Origin: Neglectibacter sp. X58
GTDB lineage: Bacteria > Bacillota > Clostridia > Oscillospirales > Acutalibacteraceae
Length of the DNA stretch: 64,000 nt
Direction: 5' to 3'
NCBI RefSeq assembly: GCF_009936035.1
Contig: NZ_QWEO01000008.1
Span: 1-64,000 of the forward strand
The notes under the pieces are model-generated. The model was not told where the DNA came from, did no database searches, and saw nothing but the letters and a program-made list of their open reading frames with translations. Position 1 is the first letter of the stretch. The number at the start of each line of letters is the position of its first letter. The translations under genes were made by a program, and so were the position numbers. Below, one piece after another: positions 55,589 to 63,313 of this stretch.

Positions 55589-56710
55589 ATGGCTGACAAG
55601 TACTTAGGAGAAAGCATTAAAAAGCTGGGCTTTGGCCTGATGCGCCTGCCCATGAAGGATCAGGAAATTGACATGGAGCAGACGAAAAAAATGGTGGACG
55701 CCTTTATGGAAAAGGGCTTTACCTATTTTGACACGGCTTATGTGTATATCGGCGGCAAATCGGAAGTGGCTTTAAAGGAAGCTGTGGTGGATCGCTATCC
55801 CCGGGAAAGCTTCCAGTGCGCCAGCAAGCTGCCTATGTTCGACATCAAGAAGCCCGAGGACATGGCTCCCATTTTCCAGGAGTCCTTGGACAGGGCGGGC
55901 CTTTCCTACTATGATTTTTATCTGCTCCACGCATTGAACCGGGACACCGCCAAAAAGTCTGAGGAGCTGGACGCCTGGGGCTTTGTCCAGAAGATGAAGG
56001 AGGAGGGAAAGATAAAGCATATCGGCTTCTCTTTCCACGACACCGCGGACGTGCTGGAGGATATCCTTACAAAGCACCCGGAGGCGGAGTTTGTGCAGCT
56101 TCAGATTAACTATGCCGACTGGGAAAGCGACAGCGTCCAGTCCAGGCTGTGCTATGAGGCGGCCCGCAGGCACAATGTGCCTGTTATCATCATGGAGCCT
56201 GTAAAGGGCGGCTCCCTTGCCACCATGACCCCCGAGGTGCAGAAACTCTTTAAGGACGCCAATCCGGAGATGTCCATCCCCTCCTGGGCTGTGCGGTACT
56301 GCGCCTCTCTGGACGGGGTTGTGACAGTGCTCTCCGGCATGTCTGACGAGGCACAGTTAAACGACAATGTTTCCTATATGGCAGACTTTAAACCCCTTTC
56401 CGACAGCGAACGGGAGGTTGTGGGCAAGGCGGTGGAGATCCTGAACAGCATCCCCACCATCCCCTGCACCGGCTGCAAATACTGTGTGGACGGCTGCCCC
56501 CAGAAGATTAACATCCCCTCTGTGTTCACAGCCATGAACAAGCTTACCCTGTATAATAACCCGGAAAGCTCCAAGGGCGAATACGGCAGGGTGACAAAGG
56601 ACGGCGGCAAGGCCTCCGACTGCATCCAGTGCGGGAACTGCGAGTCCCACTGCCCCCAGCACATTGAGATTATCGAGACTTTGAAGAAGGCTGCCGCCCA
56701 GTTTGAATAA
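55589..56710 (+). CDS. Aldo/keto reductase with C-terminal 2[4Fe-4S] domain
   Basis: This 373-residue protein has an NADPH-type aldo/keto reductase barrel: KLGFGLMRLP, FDTAYVYIGGKSE (Asp and Tyr of the tetrad), Lys in CASKLP, and His in YLLHAL. The C-terminus carries two ferredoxin-like clusters, CTGCKYCVDGCP and CIQCGNCESHCP. This fusion is common in anaerobes; the substrate is unknown and electron transfer between flavin-free barrel and clusters is not well defined. The ATG at 55589 follows GAGAAGGAG. It ends at a strong terminator. Confidence 0.9.
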   Translation: MADKYLGESIKKLGFGLMRLPMKDQEIDMEQTKKMVDAFMEKGFTYFDTAYVYIGGKSEVALKEAVVDRYPRESFQCASKLPMFDIKKPEDMAPIFQESLDRAGLSYYDFYLLHALNRDTAKKSEELDAWGFVQKMKEEGKIKHIGFSFHDTADVLEDILTKHPEAEFVQLQINYADWESDSVQSRLCYEAARRHNVPVIIMEPVKGGSLATMTPEVQKLFKDANPEMSIPSWAVRYCASLDGVVTVLSGMSDEAQLNDNVSYMADFKPLSDSEREVVGKAVEILNSIPTIPCTGCKYCVDGCPQKINIPSVFTAMNKLTLYNNPESSKGEYGRVTKDGGKASDCIQCGNCESHCPQHIEIIETLKKAAAQFE

Positions 56711-56730
56711 AAACAGGGCGCGAGAAAGCT

Positions 56731-56764
56731 TTGGCCCCCAATCCGTAGGGATTGGGGGCCTTTT
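56731..56764. terminator. Intrinsic terminator
   Basis: GGCCCCCAATCC and its exact complement pair around GTAG and are followed by TTTT. It separates the reductase and muramidase genes and can serve both. Confidence 0.88.
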
Positions 56765-56769
56765 GCTGC

Positions 56770-57642
56770 TTATGGCTCTTTTTCCTCCAGCTCATCCAGC
56801 AGGCGCAGCACCTTCTCGATGACAACCAGCGCCCGGGCATAGGTTTCGCTGGCGTCTATCCGGGTGTCTTTCCCGCTGTCCTCTGTGCCCAGCAGATCCA
56901 GCCGCCGGTAGACCTCCTCCACCGGGCCTCTGGCCCAATCTGGCAGGGAGGAAATGCGGGGATACCGGGCTTCGTTTTTGTCATACACTGCCTGGGCTTC
57001 CTCCCGGGCAAGCTTTGCCACCTCGTCTCGGGTCATATCCGTACCCTCCATTCCCTTTATGATGGCGGGATAGTCCCGGAAGGCCCTGTTCATGTCGAAA
57101 CGCCTGCCGTTTATCACGCCCCTGTCTGTATACTGCCACAGCCCTGCCCCCTGGTAGTCCAGGGTGTCGTTCCACTGGGCCACCCATTTGTCAAAGGGGT
57201 TTAACCGGGGGCTGTTCAGCCGGGTGCGCCACCAGTTTAAAGAGGAGTAGATGCCGCAGTACAGCCCGGCCTTTTCCATCTCCCGGCAGTAGGTTACGCA
57301 GTTGTCAATCAGGGTTTCCCCTGCGGGCAGGGCCACGTCCTCTACGTCATACCACACCCCGTACAGGGGCCTGCGCCCCTGGAGCAGCCGCAGGGTGTGG
57401 CGGGCTTCGCTGCGGGCCATGTCCGTGTTGCGGGCATAGGAGTACAGGTACACCCCGTAGGGCATGGCTGCCGCTTCGCATTTCCTTACATTTGCCTGAT
57501 ACTGTACGTCGTCCTGGGAAGCGTAGTCGCTGCCATAGCCGCAGCGGATTATGACGAAATCCACTTTGCCCTTTAGCGCCCCTATATCCACATCTCCGTT
57601 AAACTGGGAGATGTCTACGCCTGTCGCTACATACTCTGCCAA
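56770..57642 (-). CDS. GH25 muramidase
   Basis: This 290-residue protein has a glycoside hydrolase family 25 domain (about 5-200), which cleaves peptidoglycan glycan chains. Catalytic residues fit TGVDISQFNGDVD (Asp near the start) and WYDVEDV (Asp and Glu). WVAQWND and LWQYTDRGVINGRRFDMN are typical family stretches. The last ~80 residues are helical and of unknown type. No signal peptide is seen, so export would need lysis or another route. It starts with TTG at 57642 after AAAGGAGG. It could also be a phage-derived endolysin, but no phage genes are near. Confidence 0.87.
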   Translation of the reverse strand: MAEYVATGVDISQFNGDVDIGALKGKVDFVIIRCGYGSDYASQDDVQYQANVRKCEAAAMPYGVYLYSYARNTDMARSEARHTLRLLQGRRPLYGVWYDVEDVALPAGETLIDNCVTYCREMEKAGLYCGIYSSLNWWRTRLNSPRLNPFDKWVAQWNDTLDYQGAGLWQYTDRGVINGRRFDMNRAFRDYPAIIKGMEGTDMTRDEVAKLAREEAQAVYDKNEARYPRISSLPDWARGPVEEVYRRLDLLGTEDSGKDTRIDASETYARALVVIEKVLRLLDELEEKEP

Positions 57643-57721
57643 AAAAAGTCCTCCTTTCCACTTGCGCCCTGTATATGCTATGCTTTCCCCTGACAGGCTG
57701 TGCATGGCTGGGGCGGAAAGC

Positions 57722-57763
57722 AAAAAGCCCTGCCTTCCTGCTGGCAGGCAGGAGGGCAGGGGG
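57722..57763 (-). terminator. Terminator of the first MATE gene
   Basis: On the minus strand CCTGCCCTCCTGC and GCAGGAAGGCAGG pair with small bulges, followed by CTTTTTGC. Confidence 0.7.
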
Positions 57764-57790
57764 ATGGTTTGGGAAAGGGAGAGGGAAGGC

Positions 57791-59179
57791 TCAGGCTGGC
57801 TCCGGCGTTTCTTCCGGCTGCGCCCCGCTGGACTTGATACAGCGCTTGAGCCAGTTCATCCGCAGATAATAGACAGTGAACACCAGGGCTGTCACCGCCC
57901 AGGTGACGGGATAGTTCATAGCCACCATCTCCATGGTGGGCAGGAAGGGCACCGCCGCAAAAATCCATAAAACCCGCAGGCCGCACACCCCGAAGGTGGT
58001 GATAAGCATGGGCTGCAGGGCTTCCCCAGCCCCCCGGATGGCGCCGGAGAAGATTTCGATGAACACGAACAGGAAATAGGAGGGGCCTAATATCCACAAA
58101 AAGCGCTGCCCGATGGCGATAACCGTTTCGTCCCCGGTGAAAAACCGCAGCAGCGGCTCCATAAACGCCAGCATCAGGGCGCTGAGGGCCAGGGTGGTGC
58201 CTAAGGTCAGCCCCAGGCACACCTTTACACTGCGCTTTACCCGGCTGTACTTCCTGGCCCCGAAATTCTGCCCCACAAAGGTGGTGATGGAGATGCCGAA
58301 AGCGCCCATCACCATCCAGATAAAGCCGTCTATCTTGCCGATGGCTGCCCAGGAAGCAATGGCGTCGGTGCCAAAGGAGTTGATGCTGGCTTGGATAACC
58401 AGGTTGGAGAAGGAATACATGACAGACTGCAGGCCGGCGGGCAGGCCGATGCGGATGACGTTCTTTAAAATGCCCCTGTCAAACCGGATGTGCCGAAGCT
58501 CCACCCGGTAGCCCTCCCTTGTACACATGAGCCGCAGCATGATCAGGACAGCGCTGACCACCTGGGAAAGGACGGTGGCCAGGGCCACGCCCATCACCCC
58601 CCAGTGGAACACCACCACAAAGAGCAAGTCCAGCACAATGTTTACAAGGCAGCAGGCAATGAGCACATACAGGGGCATACGGCTGTCCCCGATGGCCCGC
58701 AGCACGCCGGTGCCCACGTTATAGATCATGCAGAAAACAATGCCTCCATAGTAGATGTTCAGGTACAGCAGGGCGTCGTCCAGGATTTCCTCCGGCACGC
58801 CCAAAAGCCCCAGGGAGGGCCTTGCGGTGAGCAGGCCCAGCACCATGATAACCGCCCCGCCTCCCAGGGCCAGGGCCACGGAGGTGTGGACGGCCTTGGA
58901 GAGGTTCTTCCAGTCGCCGCCGCCAAAAAACTGGGAAATGATTACGGTGGCGCCGGAGGAAAGCCCCACAAAGAAGCCTACCAGCAGGTTTATGAGGGTG
59001 CCGGTGGTGCCCACTGCCGCCAGGGCCTGGGTGCCCACATACTGGCCCACGATGATGGTGTCCACTGTGTTATAGAGCTGCTGGAAAAAGGTGCCGATGA
59101 GGATGGGGAAAAAGAAGATGAGAAGCTGTTTCCAGATGACCCCTTCGGTGATACTGTTTTCGCGAACCGCTTTTTCCAT
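57791..59179 (-). CDS. MATE-family efflux transporter (first)
   Basis: This 462-residue protein has about twelve membrane segments in two repeated halves, as in MATE sodium- or proton-coupled drug exporters. Family features are FPILIGTFFQQLYNTVDTIIVG at the start of TM1, GTGVLRAIGDSRMPLY after TM5-6, and TTFVGQNFGARKYSRVKR in the middle. The drug range is unknown; cationic drugs are typical. The start at 59179 follows AAGGAGTAAAAC. It lies 146 bases behind a second MATE gene. Confidence 0.92.
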   Translation of the reverse strand: MEKAVRENSITEGVIWKQLLIFFFPILIGTFFQQLYNTVDTIIVGQYVGTQALAAVGTTGTLINLLVGFFVGLSSGATVIISQFFGGGDWKNLSKAVHTSVALALGGGAVIMVLGLLTARPSLGLLGVPEEILDDALLYLNIYYGGIVFCMIYNVGTGVLRAIGDSRMPLYVLIACCLVNIVLDLLFVVVFHWGVMGVALATVLSQVVSAVLIMLRLMCTREGYRVELRHIRFDRGILKNVIRIGLPAGLQSVMYSFSNLVIQASINSFGTDAIASWAAIGKIDGFIWMVMGAFGISITTFVGQNFGARKYSRVKRSVKVCLGLTLGTTLALSALMLAFMEPLLRFFTGDETVIAIGQRFLWILGPSYFLFVFIEIFSGAIRGAGEALQPMLITTFGVCGLRVLWIFAAVPFLPTMEMVAMNYPVTWAVTALVFTVYYLRMNWLKRCIKSSGAQPEETPEPA

Positions 59180-59325
59180 TGTTTTACTCCTTCCTTGCGC
59201 GTCCCTTTGGGGGCCTTGCCCTCAAACTCCCACAAATCCTTTTGAAAACGGATTTGATTCTAAAACGAATGTAAAACCAATTTAGGTAAACAGATTCCCC
59301 ATAGCATGCGGCTTTGCCGTGTTGC
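59180..59325. other. Spacer between the two MATE genes
   Basis: This 146-base spacer has an AAATCC/GGATTT hairpin near 59235-59256 and no gene. It resembles the hairpin block at 46801. Confidence 0.4.
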
Positions 59326-60690
59326 CTATAAAGCCCGCTGCTCCCGCTGGCTAAGCCCGTGCATCCGCGCGTAATATCCTGCCACCAGCAGCAGGGCGGC
59401 CCCTGTCCAAGCGCCTACCTCGGCGTAATAGATGCCCTCCTGCCCTATAGCCAGGGGCAGGAAAAGGGCAATGCCTATGCGCACCGCCATCTCCACAAAG
59501 CCGGAGCTCATGGGGATAACGGTATCTCCCAGGCCCATGAGGGCGGAACGGTAAATGTGCAGCATATATAAAATGGGCAGGCCCAGGCTCATCAGCGCCA
59601 GATAGTGGTAAGCAATGGCCATGGAGGCTTCAATCTCCTCCGGGGTGCCGGAGATGAACAGGCCCAGGATGCTTTTGCCGAAAAGCAGCATGGCCGCGGC
59701 AATTACCATGGAGGTGATCAGGGCCACCAAAGCGGCGGCCCGCATTCCCTGGCGGATGCGGCCCAGCAGCTTTGCCCCCAAGTTCTGGCCTACATAGGAA
59801 GTGACCGCGTAGCCGTAAGAGGTGGCGGCAATCTCCAGGATGCCGTACAGCTTGTTGGTGGCGGTAAAGCCTGCGATAAACAGCATGCCAAAGCGGTTGA
59901 CCACAGACTGCACCACCATGCCGCCTACGGAGATGATGGCGTTTTGCAGGGCCACAGGCGAGCCAAGCCGGAGGAGGGCTGCCACCATGTCCCGCTGGAG
60001 CTTGAAATCTGTTTTTTCCAGGCGGATGATGGTGATTTTCCGCACATTCCCATAGCAGTATAGGGTGGAAACCGCCTGGGCAAACACCGTTGCCCCAGCC
60101 GCGCCCCCGATGCCCCAGTGAAAGCCCATTACAAAGAGGAGATCCAGGGCGATGTTCACAAAGGTGGCCAGCACCACAGCGTATAAAGGCGTTTTGCTGT
60201 CCCCCAAGGCCCGGAGGATGGAGGCCAGCAGGTTATAGGCCGCCACAATGGGGATGCCGCCAAACATGATGCGCAGATAGAGCACAGAGCCGCCCAGGAT
60301 GTCTGCCGGGGTGTTCAGCAGCCCCAGCACCGGCAGGATGGCAAGCTGGCTGACCGCCAGCAGCAAAAGGGCCGCAATGGCGCTTAGGGTTACCGAGGCC
60401 CCCACAGAGCGGGAAAGCTGGCGGTAGTCCTTGGCGCCGAAATATTGGGCCATTAAAATGGCAAAGCCCTGGGTGAAGCCCTGGATGATCCCTAAGGTCA
60501 TCCAGTTGAGCCAGTCTGCGGCCCCCAGGGAGGCCAGCGCCCCCACGCCTACCACCTGGCCCACCACTGCCGTATCCACCACCGTGTAAAGCTGCTGGAA
60601 CACATTGCCTACCATTAGCGGCAGGGCAAAACTGATGAGCAGCTTTACAGGGCTTCCTTCTGTCATACTGCGAATCCGCTGTTGTGCCAT
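59326..60690 (-). CDS. MATE-family efflux transporter (second)
   Basis: This 454-residue protein is a divergent paralogue of the neighbouring MATE gene with the same twelve-segment plan. Markers are ALPLMVGNVFQQLYTVVDTAVVG, LASILRALGDSKTPLYAVV and VTSYVGQNLGAKLLGRI. A tandem pair suggests duplication followed by change of specificity. The start at 60690 follows TGGAGGG. Its 5' leader is about 160 bases and includes a terminator-like hairpin. Confidence 0.92.
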   Translation of the reverse strand: MAQQRIRSMTEGSPVKLLISFALPLMVGNVFQQLYTVVDTAVVGQVVGVGALASLGAADWLNWMTLGIIQGFTQGFAILMAQYFGAKDYRQLSRSVGASVTLSAIAALLLLAVSQLAILPVLGLLNTPADILGGSVLYLRIMFGGIPIVAAYNLLASILRALGDSKTPLYAVVLATFVNIALDLLFVMGFHWGIGGAAGATVFAQAVSTLYCYGNVRKITIIRLEKTDFKLQRDMVAALLRLGSPVALQNAIISVGGMVVQSVVNRFGMLFIAGFTATNKLYGILEIAATSYGYAVTSYVGQNLGAKLLGRIRQGMRAAALVALITSMVIAAAMLLFGKSILGLFISGTPEEIEASMAIAYHYLALMSLGLPILYMLHIYRSALMGLGDTVIPMSSGFVEMAVRIGIALFLPLAIGQEGIYYAEVGAWTGAALLLVAGYYARMHGLSQREQRAL

Positions 60691-60858
60691 ATACCCTCCA
60701 TTTTCGTTGCAGAACCGTATACAGGATGCCTGTGAAAAACCCTGGAAAAGCAGCCTTTCAGGCCCTGCGTCGTTTCTTCTGTGTTTTTTGCAGAAAGCTT
60801 TATGTAAAAAAACAGCGCAAACGGTTTCCCGCTTCCGCCGCTTTTTGCGTGCATGGCT

Positions 60859-60887
60859 ATCCTATCACAGTTTTTGGGTTTTTGCAA
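60859..60887 (-). promoter_or_regulatory. Sigma-A promoter of the second MATE gene
   Basis: On the minus strand TTGCAA (60887-60882) and TAGGAT (60864-60859) are 17 bases apart. In the leader, CCTGAAA and TTTCCAGG form a stem followed by GTTTTTC near 60740-60775, a possible attenuator. Confidence 0.5.
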
Positions 60888-60932
60888 TATGGGAGCGTAA
60901 ATTTTTACAAAGGGGTGCAAAGGGCCTGGGCA

Positions 60933-60967
60933 GAAAAAGAGCCTGGGGACAAGCCCCCAGGCTCTTG
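60933..60967 (-). terminator. Terminator of the NCS2 permease gene
   Basis: On the minus strand AAGAGCCTGGGG and CCCCAGGCTCTT pair around GCTTGT and are followed by a T-run. Between here and the MATE start at 60690 I see only the MATE promoter and leader. Confidence 0.88.
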
Positions 60968-60991
60968 GACAGACGTGGACGCGCCAGGGCT

Positions 60992-62392
60992 TTAGGCCGG
61001 CATGACAAGGGTGATGATGCGCAGCACGAACAGGGCAAAGGCCACCCACATAACGGGATGCACGTCCTTAACCTTGCCGGTGCAGACCTTCAGGACAACC
61101 CAGGCCAGGATGCCGAACATGATGCCGTTGGCGATAGAATAGGTAAAGGGCATCATGATGAGGGCCAGGAAGCCGCCAACGATGTCGGCGATATCCCCCT
61201 CAAACTTCATCTTCAGCACAGACTTCATCATCAGCAGGCCCACAAACAGCAGGGCCGGCGTGGTGGCAAAGCTGGGGATTGCCAGGAAGATGGGGGACAG
61301 GAACAGGGCCAGCACAAACATAACGGCAGTGGAGATAGCGGTCAGGCCGGTGCGCCCGCCTTCCGCCACGCCCGCGGTGGATTCCACATAGCTGGTGACA
61401 GTGGAGGTGCCCAGCACAGAGCCTGCCACTGTGCCGATAGCGTCGCTCATCAGGGCAGCCCCTGCTTTGGGCAGCTTGCCGTCCTTTGTGAGCAGGCCGC
61501 CCTGGTCGGCCACGCCGATAAGGGTGCCCACAGTGTCGAACAGATCCACAAAGAGGAAAGCAAACACGATGGCGGCGAAGTTTACAAAATGCTGGCCCAC
61601 AAAGGCGAAGTCAAACTGAAAGAAGGTGGGGGCTAAGGACGGGGGCAGGATGCCGGCGCTGAAATCAGGGATAAGGGACAGGCCCTGATACCAGCCGGCA
61701 AGCTGGGCGATAATGCCCAGCACCCATGTGGCGAGAATGCCCCACAGGATAGCGCCCTTGATTTTAAAGTGCCACATGACGCCAATGGCGATAAGCCCTG
61801 CAAAGGCCAGCACTACGCCGGGATCGCTGAGGTTGCCCATGGCGACCAGGGTGGAGGAGCTGACTGTTGCGGTGCCGTCCTCTGCCACAATGGCGAAAGC
61901 GTCTGTGGTGACAATGCCCGCGCCTTTAAGGCCGACAATGGAGATGAACAGGCCAATGCCCGCGGAGATGCCGTACTTCAGGTTGGCGGGGACGGAATTG
62001 ACCAGGGCCTCCCGGAACTTGAAGAAAGACAGGATAATGAAGATGACGCCTTCTACCAGGATGGCGGTGAGGGCTACCTTCCAGGGGTCTGTGATGCCCA
62101 TGCCAATGAGCATGGGGCAGACGGTGTAGGCAAAATAGGCGTTAAGCCCCATGCCGGAGGCCAGGGCTACCGGGTAATTTGCGAAAACGCCCATGATGAT
62201 GGTGGCCATGGCGGCGGACACGGCGGTTGCCGTGAACACAGCCCCCTGATCCATTCCCGCGTCCGCCAGCATGCTGGGGTTCACAGCCAGGATATAGGCC
62301 ATGGACAGGAACGTGGTGATGCCGGCGATAACTTCGGTCTTTACGTCGGTGCCGTGTTCCTTGAGCTTAAAAAAACGTATGATCTTTTCCAA
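60992..62392 (-). CDS. NCS2-family purine permease (AzgA/PbuG type)
   Basis: This 466-residue protein has about 12-14 membrane segments and matches the AzgA-type NCS2 group that imports adenine, guanine or hypoxanthine: ITTFLSMAYILAVNPSMLADAGMD (start, quoted by region), ASGMGLNAYFAYTV, and VTSYVESTAGVAEGGRTGLTA. These contain the conserved Gly-rich and Glu positions of the transport core. It starts with TTG at 62392 after AAGGAGAG. I found no purine riboswitch; the leader holds a strong hairpin. Confidence 0.9.
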   Translation of the reverse strand: MEKIIRFFKLKEHGTDVKTEVIAGITTFLSMAYILAVNPSMLADAGMDQGAVFTATAVSAAMATIIMGVFANYPVALASGMGLNAYFAYTVCPMLIGMGITDPWKVALTAILVEGVIFIILSFFKFREALVNSVPANLKYGISAGIGLFISIVGLKGAGIVTTDAFAIVAEDGTATVSSSTLVAMGNLSDPGVVLAFAGLIAIGVMWHFKIKGAILWGILATWVLGIIAQLAGWYQGLSLIPDFSAGILPPSLAPTFFQFDFAFVGQHFVNFAAIVFAFLFVDLFDTVGTLIGVADQGGLLTKDGKLPKAGAALMSDAIGTVAGSVLGTSTVTSYVESTAGVAEGGRTGLTAISTAVMFVLALFLSPIFLAIPSFATTPALLFVGLLMMKSVLKMKFEGDIADIVGGFLALIMMPFTYSIANGIMFGILAWVVLKVCTGKVKDVHPVMWVAFALFVLRIITLVMPA

Positions 62393-62436
62393 CGCAGTTC
62401 ACTCTCCTTATTCCAAAAAGTATGATGAAAATAAAG

Positions 62437-62468
62437 GCGCCCCCGGCAAGCGAAAAGGCCGGGGGCTT
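62437..62468 (-). other. Leader hairpin of the permease gene
   Basis: On the minus strand GCCCCCGGC and GCCGGGGGC pair, followed by a T-rich CCTTTATTTTC. It lies between the promoter at 62485-62513 and the start, so it could attenuate the gene. Confidence 0.5.
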
Positions 62469-62484
62469 TCAGGCTTATACCCTT

Positions 62485-62513
62485 AGTATAGCCTGTCCTT
62501 TATAGAAAAGCAA
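62485..62513 (-). promoter_or_regulatory. Sigma-A promoter of the permease gene
   Basis: On the minus strand TTGCTT (62513-62508) and TATACT (62490-62485) are 17 bases apart. Confidence 0.65.
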
Positions 62514-62532
62514 TAGTCCTGTTACAATTTAT

Positions 62533-62922
62533 TCATATATTTTCCTGGTTTCCCCCTTTTTTCTTTGCCACAAAGCCCTGATACCAGGAAATTTTGTGGT
62601 CGATTTTTTGTAGATATTTTTCCATCACGGCAATGCCCTCTATCACCCGTTCCCGGTGGGAGGTGAAAATCTCCAGCCGCTGGTCCAGGGTTGCGTCCCC
62701 TTCCTGCACCAGCTGGAAGTACCGCTTGATTTCCTTTAAGGGCATGCCTGTGCTTTTCAGGCACAGGGCTGTTTCCAACTGGCTGACATCCTCCTCCGTA
62801 TAGGTGCGGATGCCGCTGGGCGTGCGGCCCGGGGAGACAATCCCCTCTTTTTCGTAAAACCGCAGGGTGTGCGGCTCCAGCCCGAACTTTTCTGCCACCT
62901 GCGAAATGCTGTACTTTTCCAT
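62533..62922 (-). CDS. MerR-family transcriptional regulator
   Basis: This 129-residue protein has the MerR winged helix (YSISQVAEKFGLEPHTLRFYEKEGIV, residues about 4-29, then RTYTEEDVSQLE) and a C-terminal coiled coil for dimerisation (about 75-120). No Cys cluster for metals is seen, so it is probably a drug- or redox-type MerR regulator. The start at 62922 follows GAAAGGACG. It is divergent from an ABC transporter gene 391 bases away. Target genes are not evident. Confidence 0.9.
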   Translation of the reverse strand: MEKYSISQVAEKFGLEPHTLRFYEKEGIVSPGRTPSGIRTYTEEDVSQLETALCLKSTGMPLKEIKRYFQLVQEGDATLDQRLEIFTSHRERVIEGIAVMEKYLQKIDHKISWYQGFVAKKKGGNQENI

Positions 62923-63078
62923 ACTCTCGTCCTTTCCGCGCGGCTTTCTTGGGGGCTGCCCTGCAAACCTGCCGCCCCAGACACCGGGCAGGGAATTTTC
63001 AGGAAAAACGCCGTGCCTGCTGTTAAAAACCTTTGTGATGGCGCGCGTTTTGTGATTACGAGCCTTCCTTACAGAATT

Positions 63079-63107
63079 AGTTTACCTTTCCAATCAGGGT
63101 TTGTCAA
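63079..63107 (-). promoter_or_regulatory. Sigma-A promoter of the MerR gene
   Basis: On the minus strand TTGACA (63107-63102) and TAAACT (63084-63079) are 17 bases apart. AGTTTACC and GGTTTGTCAACT around it form an imperfect dyad. The leader to 62922 is about 150 bases and appears non-coding. Confidence 0.65.
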
Positions 63108-63219
63108 CTGGGCGGGAAGGGAGGGGAAAACGGGCGGAGTTGTATTTTTATACAAAACCATGTGCATAAAACTCGGTAAATTTCCCGTTTTACCCCTTTT
63201 CAACTGAAAAAATATGCTG

Positions 63220-63225
63220 TATAAT
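63220..63225 (+). promoter_or_regulatory. -10 element of the ABC binding-protein gene
   Basis: TATAAT at 63220-63225 has a poor -35 (TTTCAA) in front. Downstream, GGGCCG...GTTTTC pairs with GAAAAC-GGCCC (about 63258-63295) just before the ribosome site. Confidence 0.5.
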
Positions 63226-63313
63226 AGGGCCTGTACTAAAACCATAATTCACAAACGGGCCGCGGTTTTCACAATAAAGAAGGGGAAAACGGCCCAGTAA
63301 GGAGAGAAAGAAC

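Noticed and set aside
62393-62484. Purine riboswitch before the NCS2 permease
   Set aside because: No three-way-junction core was recognisable; only a single GC hairpin is present.
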